Assembly: GCA_021794205.1 (NCBI GenBank)
Contig: JAJYRH010000002.1
Coordinates: 1-64,000 of the forward strand
Origin: a bacterium
GTDB taxonomy: Bacteria > Vulcanimicrobiota > Vulcanimicrobiia > Vulcanimicrobiales > Vulcanimicrobiaceae
DNA: 64,000 nt
Direction of reading: 5' to 3'
The notes under the pieces are model-generated. The model ran no database searches, was not told the origin of the DNA, and saw nothing but the letters and a program-made list of their open reading frames with translations. The translations under genes were made by a program, and so were the position numbers. This document shows positions 52,140 through 61,170 of the stretch, in pieces. Numbering within the stretch: the stretch's first letter is position 1; each line of letters starts with the position of its first letter.

Positions 52140-54041
52140 CTACCTGGTCGAGAATTCAACCGAGAAGCTGCGCCCCGGCATCGGATACCCCGAAACCTGC
52201 GCGTAGCGTTCGTTGCCGAGATTCTCACCACGTAGGATGATGGAGGCATGGCGAGCGACGCGGAATTGCAGGTACGCCGAGAGATTCGTGTAGCCGATCG
52301 CTTGGGCGAAGATGGGATTGGGCTGCGGATTCCCGTACGCATCGTAGTAAATCTCGTTTGCGGGATCGTTCCGAAGCCCGGCCGTACTCGCCGTGATTCC
52401 CCAGCCGGTAAGCCCCGGTGCCGAAGATCGCGAGGCGAGATAGTCGAGCGTTATGCGCGATGCGAGCACCGGCCCGCGCCCGTAGATGCGAGAGTTGGTC
52501 GTTAGATCGAGCGCGCGGTAGAGATCGGTGATCGATGCATTGACGCCGATACCGTGGAGCCGTCGCGTCTTCGCCGTGAACGTGAGGCCCTGGAGTGAAG
52601 CCTGGTCCACGTTTTCGGGGATGAAGAGCGGCGGTGCGTACACGATTAAGTTCGTGGCGCGGGTATCGAAGAACGTGAGTGCCGTTCCACCGAGTACCCG
52701 ATCGTTCGAAAGGGTGAGGTCGGCGACGCGTGCGCGCTCCGGTTGGAGATTTGGGTTCGAACACGGATAAGCGGGCGGACAGGGATAGTAGAGCTCGAAG
52801 ATGGTGGGAGCGCGGAACGCCGTGGCCAAATTGGCGCGCAGCATCGTGCCGCCGCCGAGCGCGAAGCGCCCGCCGATTGCAGGCGAGAGCGAATTACCGG
52901 CGCTACCGTCGCGCTCTCCGCGAAGCCCGACGTAGTACGAGTCGCTCTTGCCGGAGAACCAGTGTTCTTGGGCGTAGAGCGCGCTCTGCGAGACGCTCGG
53001 CGCGGCGACGCCGCTCGGGCTATTATCGATGAGCGAGGTGCCGCGCGAGAGATCGATACCGTAGAGCAGCTCGGAATTTGCGGCGTGAACGATGTTGCGC
53101 AGGTTGAAGATCGTCGAAGCGTAGCGCGAGACCGTTTGGCAACCGGCTCCGATGCACGACGTATAGGCGAGGGTGTCGGCCGAGCTCGCGATCTGCGCGA
53201 TGCTCTCGCTCTGCGGGCGTCGATAGGCGAAGCGGCCGTGTAGGTAGCTATCGACGGTATCTTGCCGCGAGGTCGGCGTATAGTTGCCGTAGCTCCCGGG
53301 AACGCCGAGATGCTGCGAGGTGATGCCGAGATTGAAGCGGGCGTCGATGGCGCCGAACCGATGCGTGAAATCGCTACGGAACGTCGATCGTTCGACATCG
53401 GCGTTGGCGCGCGTCGTTCCATCGGGGAGCGCGTAGGCATTCGTCGCCACGTAACGCTCGAAGCTCAGATACGGTACGTCGATGCGAAGATCGTTGGTTC
53501 CAAAGGAGCCCGTACGGAGATCGACGCGCGTATGGCGACGCGGCGCGGTGATGATATTGATGACGCCGCCGATCGCGCCCGATCCAAAGAGCGTCGAGCC
53601 GCCGCCTTCGACCACTTCGATGCGTTCGACGCCCGAGGTGGAGACGGTCGAGAGATCGGGTGCGCCTAATTGCATTCCGCGCAACGGCGTTCCGTCGAGT
53701 AAAACGAGCGTTTCATCGGCGGTCGCTCCGCGCATCGTAATCGACGCGCCGGCACCGGGACCGTAGCGCGTTACGAACGCGCCGGGGATCGAGGAGAGTG
53801 CTTGCGCGATGCTCGTCCAGCCGTGCTTCGCAATATCGGCGCGCGTGATGACGTAGGTCGATCGTACGGCGTCGGTCAGGGGCTCGTTCGAACGATCGGC
53901 GGTAACGACGCGCACGATCGTGCGCAGCGGCTTGGCCGTGGGTTTGGGAGAGGGAGCCGCCGCAAGAGCGACCGCAGCGGAGGATGAGAGAAGGAGCGCG
54001 CACAGCGTGGCGCGCGAAACAGCACGAAAAGAAGCGTGCAT
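52140..54041 (-). CDS. btuB: TonB-dependent cobalamin receptor (BtuB-like)
   Basis: A 633-aa outer-membrane receptor. A signal peptide (SRATLCALLLSSSAAVALA) is followed by a plug domain with VRSTYVITRADIAKHGWTS, PGAFVTRYGPGAG, MRGATADETLVLLDGTPLRG and VEGGGSTLFGSGAIGGVINI. About 22 barrel strands follow, ending in the aromatic motif FSVEFSTR. It binds vitamin B12 at the surface and imports it with TonB energy. The cobalamin riboswitch immediately upstream supports the substrate. ATG 54041 has an AAAGGA site that can pair with the riboswitch 3' end. Confidence 0.9.
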   Translation of the reverse strand: MHASFRAVSRATLCALLLSSSAAVALAAAPSPKPTAKPLRTIVRVVTADRSNEPLTDAVRSTYVITRADIAKHGWTSIAQALSSIPGAFVTRYGPGAGASITMRGATADETLVLLDGTPLRGMQLGAPDLSTVSTSGVERIEVVEGGGSTLFGSGAIGGVINIITAPRRHTRVDLRTGSFGTNDLRIDVPYLSFERYVATNAYALPDGTTRANADVERSTFRSDFTHRFGAIDARFNLGITSQHLGVPGSYGNYTPTSRQDTVDSYLHGRFAYRRPQSESIAQIASSADTLAYTSCIGAGCQTVSRYASTIFNLRNIVHAANSELLYGIDLSRGTSLIDNSPSGVAAPSVSQSALYAQEHWFSGKSDSYYVGLRGERDGSAGNSLSPAIGGRFALGGGTMLRANLATAFRAPTIFELYYPCPPAYPCSNPNLQPERARVADLTLSNDRVLGGTALTFFDTRATNLIVYAPPLFIPENVDQASLQGLTFTAKTRRLHGIGVNASITDLYRALDLTTNSRIYGRGPVLASRITLDYLASRSSAPGLTGWGITASTAGLRNDPANEIYYDAYGNPQPNPIFAQAIGYTNLSAYLQFRVARHASIILRGENLGNERYAQVSGYPMPGRSFSVEFSTR

Positions 54042-54043
54042 AC

Positions 54044-54090
54044 CCGGTCCTTTCAACGCGAGGTGGTGATGCATAACGCTCCGGGACCGG
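54044..54090 (-). promoter_or_regulatory. Riboswitch expression platform sequestering the btuB ribosome-binding site
   Basis: CCGGTCC at the riboswitch 3' end (54084-54090, minus strand) is exactly complementary to GGACCGG (54044-54050), which includes part of the AAAGGA ribosome-binding site three to ten bases before the ATG. Pairing would hide the site, indicating translational control. No T run is present that would support transcription termination. Confidence 0.65.
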
Positions 54091-54256
54091 TATCCTGACT
54101 CCGCGGATCCTCGCCGTTTTGCCGTTCGTCTTCCCGTCGCCGAGGCGATAGTGACGAATGGCGGCTCCCCGCTAACAGTGGCGCGACCGTGCCGGATTCT
54201 CACCGGCTTCCCGCGCCCGGGCGTGACGGGGCTCATTGGACCACGCAGGCGAGGGT
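54080..54256 (-). ncRNA. Cobalamin riboswitch
   Basis: On the minus strand the core GGGAAGCCGGTGAGAATCCG and GGTCGCGCCACTGT (B12 box region) are followed by GGGGAGCCGCC and the closing AGTCAGGATACCGG. These are the hallmark segments of the AdoCbl riboswitch, in the right order and spacing. It sits directly ahead of the btuB-like gene, so B12 should repress the btuBCD operon. The 5' boundary is approximate. The promoter must lie inside or next to the start of divergent btuF. Confidence 0.92.
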
Positions 54257-54282
54257 TCCTGGTAGTGCGAAGGTCGCACGTT

Positions 54283-55104
54283 GTGTTTCACGCCCTCCGT
54301 GCCGCGACGATCGTCGCGAGCTTGCTCGCGCCGCACCGGATCGTTTCGCTGCTCCCATCGCTAACCGAAGATATCTGCGCGCTCGGTCTTCAAAGCCAAC
54401 TCATCGCGGTCTCGGCGTATTCGAGCGATATTCCGTGTGCCAAGGGCTTGCCGCGGGTCGGCGATTATCAGAGTGTCGATAACGAACGCATCGTTGCATT
54501 GCACGCCGATCTCGTTTTCGGGTTGCCTTCGCAAGCGCAACTCGTCGCCCCGCTACGCGCGCTCGGAATGCACGTCGTTTTGGTTCCCGACGAGAGTTAC
54601 GAGGATATCTACCTCGACATCGCGCGCATCGGAGCGGCCGCAGGCGTCGCGCCGCGCGCCGCCCGGTTGACGGAGCGGTTGAAGGCGAAGGTCGCCGCGC
54701 TTCACGCGCGCACGCGATCCTTTCGTACGCATCCACGCGTCTTCGTCGCGCTGAGCGTCGAACCGATTTGGACGGTGGGACCGCAGAGCTATATCGCGCG
54801 GATGATCGAGCTCGCCGGTGGACGCCCCGCGGTGACGCAACTCCCGCAGCCCTACGCGTTGTACAGCCCGGAGCGATTGCTCGCGCTTCGCCCGGATGCG
54901 ATCGTCGCGACGCGCGATAGCGAGATCGATACGGTGCTCGCGAAGGCTCCGTGGAGGGAGTTGCGCGCCGTACGGCGAGATCGAATCCTCATCCCTCCGA
55001 ACGACGATATCCTCGTTCATCCCAGCCCGCGTTTTATTGAAGGACTCCGGTGGCTCATTCAACGACTGCAACCGATAGCAAACCACAGCGCGCACTCGTC
55101 GTAG
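54283..55104 (+). CDS. btuF: Cobalamin-binding periplasmic protein (BtuF-like)
   Basis: About 273 aa. A short hydrophobic N-terminus is followed by a helical-backbone periplasmic binding fold: HRIVSLLPSLTEDICALGLQ, VGDYQSVDNERIVALHADLV, VWTVGP-like IWTVGPQSYIARMIELAGG and DDILVHPSPRFIEGL. SLLPS-TE and GDY are typical of BtuF. It delivers B12 to BtuCD. It is divergent from btuB across the riboswitch. GTG 54283 (GAAGG upstream) was chosen; GTG 54265 is possible. The 3' end overlaps hflX by 55 bases. Confidence 0.82.
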   Translation: MFHALRAATIVASLLAPHRIVSLLPSLTEDICALGLQSQLIAVSAYSSDIPCAKGLPRVGDYQSVDNERIVALHADLVFGLPSQAQLVAPLRALGMHVVLVPDESYEDIYLDIARIGAAAGVAPRAARLTERLKAKVAALHARTRSFRTHPRVFVALSVEPIWTVGPQSYIARMIELAGGRPAVTQLPQPYALYSPERLLALRPDAIVATRDSEIDTVLAKAPWRELRAVRRDRILIPPNDDILVHPSPRFIEGLRWLIQRLQPIANHSAHSS

Positions 55105-56171
55105 CGGTCGATCTGCGCGACCCGCGGCGCCCGCTCGAACCGGAGTTGGCCGAATTTGAGGCGCTCGCGCGTGCGGTCGGCGTCACCATCTGCGAGCGCG
55201 TCGTACAGAAACGCGATGCGCCGGATCCGGCGACGCTGGTCGGTTCGGGCTTGCTCGCGGAACTGCCGGGGCGGGCCGCCGCGCTGGATTGCAACCTGCT
55301 GCTGGTGTTCAACGAACTTCGTCCGCGACAGCGCAAGAACATCGAGAAGGCGCTGTCGCTGCCGATCGTCGACCGCACCATGCTGATTCTCGATGTGTTC
55401 GCGCAGCGCGCGCGTTCGCACGAAGGAAAACTCCAAGTGGAGCTGGCGCAATTACGCTACCGCTCGACGAAGCTCGCCGGCGGCGGCGCCGATCTCTCGC
55501 GTCTGGGCGGCGGGGTTGGAACCCGAGGCCCCGGTGAAACGAAGTTGGAGGTCGACCGCCGCCGCATCGCCGCGCGTATTCTCTTGCTGGAGAAGCGCAT
55601 GGGCGAGGTGCGCCGCGGGCGGGCGACGCGCCGCCGCGAGCCCGGAACCGAACTCCGCGTCGCGCTGGTCGGCTACACGAACGTCGGCAAATCCTCGCTG
55701 CTCAATGCGATGGCACGCAGCGACATCTTCGTTGCCGACCAGCCCTTCGCCACGCTCGACCCCACCACGCGCCGCGTTTACCTCGCGCCGGGGATTTTCG
55801 CGCGCATCAGCGATACCGTCGGTTTCATCACCGATCTTCCCACCGAACTCGTCGAAGCGTTTCGCGCGACGCTCGAAGAACTCGACGAAGCCGACGTGTT
55901 GGTGGAAGTGCTCGATGCCTCGAATCCTGATACGCCGCGACAACGCGCCGCCGTCGAAGCGATCCTTCACGATCTCCATCTCGAAGAGACTCCGCGGCTG
56001 GTCGCGTTCAACAAAGGCGACGCCGCACGCGATGACGTCGGCATCACCCCCGATGCGTTCGTTCTCAGCGCGCGCACCGGCGAGGGGATCGATGCGCTGC
56101 GAGCGGCACTTATCGAACGTGCATCGGATGTGCGAGCTCGTTCGCCGATTGCTCCGCAAGCCACACCGTAA
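55050..56171 (+). CDS. hflX: Ribosome-associated GTPase HflX
   Basis: A 373-aa protein. The N-terminal HflX domain carries VVQKRDAPDPATLVGSG, FNELRPRQRKNIEKAL, RTMLILDVFAQRARSHEGK and GGGVGTRGPGETKLEVDRR. The GTPase domain has G1 GYTNVGKSS, G2 TLDPTTR, G3 DTVGFITDLP and G4 FNKGD (degenerate NKxD). It splits stalled 70S ribosomes under stress. GTG 55050 lies 55 bases inside btuF with GAAGGA upstream, so its translation is coupled to that gene. The 3' end overlaps the convergent channel gene by about 60 bases. Confidence 0.93.
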   Translation: MAHSTTATDSKPQRALVVAVDLRDPRRPLEPELAEFEALARAVGVTICERVVQKRDAPDPATLVGSGLLAELPGRAAALDCNLLLVFNELRPRQRKNIEKALSLPIVDRTMLILDVFAQRARSHEGKLQVELAQLRYRSTKLAGGGADLSRLGGGVGTRGPGETKLEVDRRRIAARILLLEKRMGEVRRGRATRRREPGTELRVALVGYTNVGKSSLLNAMARSDIFVADQPFATLDPTTRRVYLAPGIFARISDTVGFITDLPTELVEAFRATLEELDEADVLVEVLDASNPDTPRQRAAVEAILHDLHLEETPRLVAFNKGDAARDDVGITPDAFVLSARTGEGIDALRAALIERASDVRARSPIAPQATP

Positions 56172-57186
56172 CGTCGGAGGCGAGCCAGCGCGCCATCTGT
56201 TCGAGGTGTCCGCTATAAAAATGACGGATGCGCGAGAACGCGGCGTACGCTTCGTGCCGGTCGCGCACGGTATATCCCGCGGATTCGAGGCGATCGCAGG
56301 CGAGCCCGAACTGCGTTTCGTCGATGCGCTCTCCCGGTGCGTGCGGCAGCAAGAAATAATTCGCCAGGTCGCTGAGCAGGTGCCGTGCCGCCCCGAGCAG
56401 CGCGCGCGCTTCGGCTTGCGCGTAGGGTGCTTCCACGGTGGTCACGGTGATCGCGGCGGCATCGAGCACCGCCCCGAGCGAACTCATCCACGAGTGGTTG
56501 TCGTGCGCGGAACGGAAGAGCGCGATCTGCGGATAGGCGAGCGTTTGATCGAGGGTGCTGACGCACCACGATTCCGCTTCGCGCAGGAAAGCCGCGAGTT
56601 CTTGCGGCGATTTCGTCTCCGCGCAAAACATCAACAGGCCGATCCCGCTCGGCGGCGCACCCGCGCGCGCGCTCAAACGTACGACGAACTCTTCGCGTCG
56701 ATTGAACGCCGCGAGCATCGTGAGGAGAAATGAGGCGAGGACGGCGATGATGGTGACGCCGGTCGCCCCCGTCATGAGCGCGACCAGCCGGGTGAGGCCG
56801 TTCCCGGGAACGATGTCGCCGAAGCCGATGGTTAGCAACGTAACGCCGGCAAAATAGATCGAACCCGGCCCGTTGGGGTGCGGGTGCAGATGGTCGCGCA
56901 AGGCATAGAAGATGCCGCCGAAGCCGAGAATGAGGAGTGTAATCCAGATCCCGATCTGCACGAAGAGATTGAAAGGCGCGAAGAGCGAGAGGAATTCGTC
57001 GCGACGTCCGTGTTCGTTGAAGTTCGCGGCGATACGCTTCCAGAGCGGCCAACCAGCGCGCGAGAGCGTTCCGCTCGCGCGCCACGTACGGTTCGATGCG
57101 CGCGGAATAACGGCGAGAAAAATATCGCGTAGCGAGAGCGCAACGAGGACGACACCACCGAGGGCGGCGAGGAGATCGAGCCACAT
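56110..57186 (-). CDS. Two-helix potassium-channel-like membrane protein
   Basis: About 358 aa. After an N-terminal helix (LLAALGGVVLVALSLRDIFL) comes a 2TM pore unit: IGIWITLLILGFGGIFYAL, the filter TLLTIGFGDIVPG, then VTIIAVLASFLLTMLAAF. TIGFGD is the K+ selectivity filter. The ~200-residue cytoplasmic C-terminus has no recognisable RCK domain. The ATG at 57186 (MWLDLL) was chosen over 57237. It is convergent with hflX and divergent from the prepilin-like gene. A K+ conductance is likely; gating is unknown. Confidence 0.82.
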   Translation of the reverse strand: MWLDLLAALGGVVLVALSLRDIFLAVIPRASNRTWRASGTLSRAGWPLWKRIAANFNEHGRRDEFLSLFAPFNLFVQIGIWITLLILGFGGIFYALRDHLHPHPNGPGSIYFAGVTLLTIGFGDIVPGNGLTRLVALMTGATGVTIIAVLASFLLTMLAAFNRREEFVVRLSARAGAPPSGIGLLMFCAETKSPQELAAFLREAESWCVSTLDQTLAYPQIALFRSAHDNHSWMSSLGAVLDAAAITVTTVEAPYAQAEARALLGAARHLLSDLANYFLLPHAPGERIDETQFGLACDRLESAGYTVRDRHEAYAAFSRIRHFYSGHLEQMARWLASDVTVWLAEQSANELAHPMHVR

Positions 57187-57291
57187 GGGGCCGAGGTTCG
57201 CCGCCGGCCGCTGCGGTTCCGGGAGAGCGGTCCGCATTGCGGCAGTGAGCGCGGTGTCGTAGGCGCCTGCGACCGGGGAATAGCCGCGGGC

Positions 57292-59865
57292 ATGGATTCG
57301 CAACGCGGGTTTTCGCTGCTCGAAACGATGGCCGCGTTGGGCATCGTCTCGCTGCTGCTGCTCGCCGGGCTCCGCCTTGCAACGCTCGCGCGCGCACCGG
57401 GGGCGACGGCAAACGCCGTCGCGCAACTCGACGCGGCGATCGCTCTAGCGCGCTCGCTCGCGCGGGGCTCGGGGAACGGCGCGACGCTGTTGTTGCTTCC
57501 GCGAACCGACGCGCGCGGAGCCGCGCTACCGGGCTTCCGCATCGTTCTCTACCGCGGGCGCCCGAGCGTTGCGGGTGCGGCGACGCTCGCGCGAGAGCTG
57601 CCGCTCGTCGCCGATGCATCGCTGCGGGAAGCGAGCCTCGGTGCGCCGCCCTTCGCGCTGTTTTTTCGTCGCGACGGCACCGCCGTGGGAAGCGCGCATC
57701 CGGTGCTCTCCGGCGCGCCCTCCGATCCGCAGTTCGCGCCGATCGCGGCCGAGCCGCCCTGCCCGAATGCGGCGGGAATCGTGTTGGAGATCGCGCGGAA
57801 CGGAGCGACGGCAACGCGCGCGATTCCGTGCCCGAAGTCGCCGAATGCGTCGGTTCTCGCTCCGCAGCCTTCGATGACGCCGAACCCGCCGACGCTCGCG
57901 CCGCGCGCGCTGCTCTTTCACTGGCCGCACGCGCCGGAGAAGTGGTTTGCGATTGCGGAGTTCGGATATCGGCGCTGGTTCGCGGCGACCGGCGGAGCGA
58001 TGCAGGGCTTCGCGTGCATCGGCGGCGGCGCTGCCGTCGTTGCGTTTCCCAGTGCGCCGCCGTATTCCGGGCCGCAGAGCGCCGCCGACGCCCAAAGCTC
58101 GCCGACACCCCCGAACGCGCCGTACGCATATGCCGTTGCGACGAGCAGCGCGCCGGGTGCGATGGACGATGCGCCGGCGCATTTCCCGGTGCGCCCCGTC
58201 GGTGCGGGGCTCTGCCGCGTTCCGCTCGTTGACGCATTTGCGCGGCGCACCGACCCGTGGGGGAATTCGCTCGACGTAACGGTGCAGGTGATGGGCTGGT
58301 TGACGCTCTCGCAAGGCGGCAATAGTGCGACGAGTCAGACGCCGCCGCTTGCGACAACGCCGCAGTTGACCTCGGGGCAACCGGTAACGATTGCGGCGAG
58401 CAAGGCCGACGACAACGACCCCGCGGGAATCGTTCCCAGTATCACCTCCTGGAATCCGGCGAGTTGCGCGAGCGTCTTCTCCTCTCCGGCGATCGTAAGC
58501 AACACACCGGGCAGCAACCCGCGTGCTACGGCGACGACGGTCTTCTCGCTCACCGATAGCACGCCGCCGTCTTCGGCGTTGACCTGTACGGGAACGGTGA
58601 ACGATCAGTATGACGAGACGCCTGGGGTCGCGTTTACGGTCAACGTCGCGGCAGCAGCCTCGGGTTACTACGCGCTCGCCGATGTCGCCGTATCGAGCGG
58701 CGGTACGACGGGGAATATCCCCTGCGCGCTCGCGACGCTCGCCGGACAAGGCAACGGCTGCAATATGACGGTGATCGCCCTCGCGCCGGTTCCGCAATCA
58801 CCGTTGGTGGCGCTCGAAACACGCGTCGCGCCGTGGATCAACGACGCACTCGGCGGTGGGGTCGCTGCTGCGTGTTCCGGGTGTATCCCTCAGCCAAAGC
58901 CAATCATAAGTTCGTGCTACAAAACATCCAGTTGCGCCTTGACGATCAATCCATCATCCGGGGACACGTTGACGACGCCCGCCTTCACGCAGACGGGGCA
59001 AACTTGGTCGTTTACGGTCGGATTCACCTACGGAAGAGCCGTGACGGTAACGAGTTCCGATCCGAGCGCGGTGAGCGTGAGTCCGGGAACGGGAACGGGT
59101 TCGACGACGTTCGTTTTAACCGCTGGCACCAAAGCCGATTCTGCGGTGCAGATCACCGCTAGCACGTCGAGCAGTTCCGTCGGGTTAGCGGCGTCGTTGA
59201 CGCTTCCAACGTCCTCGCCATCGAACTGTATATCAACGGGACTACTCTTCACCTCGATTGGATGGACGAGTACATGGACGTGCAATCCCGGCATCATCGA
59301 TCAATACCTCTACCTTGGTGGAGTGAATTACACGGCCAGCGACCCGTCGTTGCAGACCTCGTTAAATACGATGGCATCGCAAATGGGCGTTTCGCTCGCG
59401 ACTATTTGCCCTTCCGGGGACCTCTGCGTCTTAAACAAAGGGATCGGCTTCTCCGGAACCACCTCTATGCCGTGTACGGACCCTAACGCTTGCTTGATCG
59501 ATCCTGTCCCGAATGCATGCGGAACCCCCACTATTCCATGCAACGGGGGAGGACATATCTCCGCTCATGCCACCTTCCAATTTGCGAACGCCGATCTCGG
59601 GGCGTACCGACAACAATTCGTTCAAGTCGATGCGAGCGGCAACGTGATTTCGGGAGGGGGGAAACTACAAGGATATCATTACCCTTATCAAACAGGCGAT
59701 GCGCCGCCAAACGAATGCGAGCAACTTAGCGGTGCGCCGGGGGTCAATCACTGCCTCGACCAAACACTCTTCGATATTCCGGCAACCGCAACCACCTACG
59801 TTCAATATCCAAGCCAAACGACGAACGCGCTCAGTCAAACGAAGGTGGCGCTGCCGTACCTGTAA
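57292..59865 (+). CDS. Very large prepilin-like secreted protein with Ig/BIG-type domains
   Basis: An 857-aa protein opening with a type IV prepilin motif (QRGFSLLETMAALGIVSLLL; cleavage after Gly, Glu at +5). Residues ~45-350 look like a pseudopilin-derived globular part. Beyond ~350 it is Ser/Thr/Pro/Gly-rich with beta-sandwich repeats (DDNDPAGIVPSITSWNPASC; SSDPSAVSVSPGTGTGSTTF) and about 20 Cys. It is several times longer than a normal pilin and could be an adhesive tip pilin. From about 58890 the DNA becomes visibly richer in A/T, suggesting a transferred or shuffled 3' part. No pilus assembly genes are nearby. Confidence 0.7.
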   Translation: MDSQRGFSLLETMAALGIVSLLLLAGLRLATLARAPGATANAVAQLDAAIALARSLARGSGNGATLLLLPRTDARGAALPGFRIVLYRGRPSVAGAATLARELPLVADASLREASLGAPPFALFFRRDGTAVGSAHPVLSGAPSDPQFAPIAAEPPCPNAAGIVLEIARNGATATRAIPCPKSPNASVLAPQPSMTPNPPTLAPRALLFHWPHAPEKWFAIAEFGYRRWFAATGGAMQGFACIGGGAAVVAFPSAPPYSGPQSAADAQSSPTPPNAPYAYAVATSSAPGAMDDAPAHFPVRPVGAGLCRVPLVDAFARRTDPWGNSLDVTVQVMGWLTLSQGGNSATSQTPPLATTPQLTSGQPVTIAASKADDNDPAGIVPSITSWNPASCASVFSSPAIVSNTPGSNPRATATTVFSLTDSTPPSSALTCTGTVNDQYDETPGVAFTVNVAAAASGYYALADVAVSSGGTTGNIPCALATLAGQGNGCNMTVIALAPVPQSPLVALETRVAPWINDALGGGVAAACSGCIPQPKPIISSCYKTSSCALTINPSSGDTLTTPAFTQTGQTWSFTVGFTYGRAVTVTSSDPSAVSVSPGTGTGSTTFVLTAGTKADSAVQITASTSSSSVGLAASLTLPTSSPSNCISTGLLFTSIGWTSTWTCNPGIIDQYLYLGGVNYTASDPSLQTSLNTMASQMGVSLATICPSGDLCVLNKGIGFSGTTSMPCTDPNACLIDPVPNACGTPTIPCNGGGHISAHATFQFANADLGAYRQQFVQVDASGNVISGGGKLQGYHYPYQTGDAPPNECEQLSGAPGVNHCLDQTLFDIPATATTYVQYPSQTTNALSQTKVALPYL

Positions 59866-59877
59866 ATCGAACGCGAG

Positions 59878-59917
59878 AATAATAAACGGGAAGCAGTATC
59901 GCTTCCCGTTTATTATT
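59878..59917. terminator. Bidirectional Rho-independent terminator
   Basis: AATAATAAACGGGAAGC, a short loop and GCTTCCCGTTTATTATT form a near-perfect 17-bp stem between the convergent ends of the prepilin-like gene (stop 59865) and the lipoprotein gene (stop 59935). A/T-rich flanks on both sides suit termination in both directions. Confidence 0.85.
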
Positions 59918-59934
59918 TGCTAGAGATCGAGGAG

Positions 59935-61086
59935 TTAGCGAATATCGTACACCGAAAGATCTGCACTGTAGATATTGCTTGCTCCGTGACCCTGCCAAAC
60001 GTTTAAGGGATCGTCGAATTCCGATTGCATGAATGGATTGTTTTCGAAATCACCTACGGAGCAGGTCGATGAACTTGAGAATGCTCCAGGAGAACTCTCA
60101 TCGATTGCGGTCGTTACCGGCTCGACGGGGACGCCGACCGTTCCCGCACCTCCAGGCCATTGCAACTGCGTTCCAAATCCGAACAGCGGCTCGGTGTAAT
60201 AGAGTCCGTTGTCCGCAAGTCCCGTTCCCGTGACGCCATTTGCAGGAAACACCGGATAGACTTGCGCCATTTGGTTCGCCTGCGCTTGTGCGTACTCCGT
60301 CACGAACTCATCGGCGATCTCGGGAGGAGCGGGCGGCTCCGCTGCAATCGTCGGTGGCCCGGCAACATAGGGTTGCCCCGCCGCGCGTGCGGCGTTCAGG
60401 GCGATGAAGCAGGAGAGTTGCGGCTCGACGAGCGTCTGAATCCGCAGATTCCCCGAGGCTTGCACCGGCGTTGGGCTCGGATAGCCCGCGTTCGGATCGT
60501 TCGGGTAGTAGAGCGGCGTCGGCACGACGATCGGGGCGTTCCCCGCTGCGACCGTAATCGACATGTGGAGGGTCGTCTGCCACGCGGTCGGCCAGGGCGA
60601 AGCGTACGGAACCGGGGTGTTGTTGCCAACGACCAAGAGGTAGTGCCCCGGCGCGACGGGGAGGGCGAAGGTGCCGTTCGCGGCGGTCGTGCCACTCGCG
60701 ACGGGCGTCGTATTACCGCTCGTCCACGGCAAGAGCGCCACGGGAACCCCCGCAAGCGGCAACCCGTAGGTCGGCGCGTGCGTCGGCATCGGTTCGGGCG
60801 AGGCGTTAGGAGCCGGGGTATCGAGCGAGGCGGGGTTCGCGGTCGGCGTTGCGAGGACGTAGGTGTGGCTCGCATCGACCACCGTACCCATGACGCAGGC
60901 TTGCCCGGTCGTACCGCACGCCTGCGGGCCGGAGGTCGTGACGGGGCTCGACACCGGGGTGGGGGTGGCAGGGCTTCCGACCGGCGGAACCGGGCTGGAA
61001 CTTCCACCCCCGCCGCCGCATGCCGTAACGAGAGCGAGGCCGGCAATGCAGAAGCCGGCCGCTAGGGGAAAAAAGCGAACGTGCAT
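59935..61086 (-). CDS. Secreted lipoprotein, Pro/Thr/Ser-rich, carboxypeptidase-regulatory-like domain
   Basis: A 383-aa product with the lipoprotein signal MHVRFFPLAAGFCIAGLALV then TACGGGG. A PxPxP/T-rich linker (~25-55) is followed by a domain with GTTAANGTFALPVAPGHYLL, the pattern of carboxypeptidase-D regulatory/SpaA-like beta-sandwiches. A C-terminal part rich in Tyr, Asn and Pro (FVTEYAQAQANQMAQVYPVF) resembles a CAP/SCP-type sequence only loosely. Probably displayed on the outer membrane. The true role is unknown. Confidence 0.65.
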   Translation of the reverse strand: MHVRFFPLAAGFCIAGLALVTACGGGGGSSSPVPPVGSPATPTPVSSPVTTSGPQACGTTGQACVMGTVVDASHTYVLATPTANPASLDTPAPNASPEPMPTHAPTYGLPLAGVPVALLPWTSGNTTPVASGTTAANGTFALPVAPGHYLLVVGNNTPVPYASPWPTAWQTTLHMSITVAAGNAPIVVPTPLYYPNDPNAGYPSPTPVQASGNLRIQTLVEPQLSCFIALNAARAAGQPYVAGPPTIAAEPPAPPEIADEFVTEYAQAQANQMAQVYPVFPANGVTGTGLADNGLYYTEPLFGFGTQLQWPGGAGTVGVPVEPVTTAIDESSPGAFSSSSTCSVGDFENNPFMQSEFDDPLNVWQGHGASNIYSADLSVYDIR

Positions 61087-61170
61087 GCGAGGAAGATACA
61101 GAGTGCCCTCCGCGCGTTCCTCTGCGGTCGAAAAAATCATCGCCCGCGCTCGCGGACTTTCCGTGCTGTC

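Noticed and set aside
53262-53669. Plus-strand frame of 135 residues inside the receptor gene
   Set aside because: Antisense to the btuB-like plug region; no ribosome-binding site or family motif.
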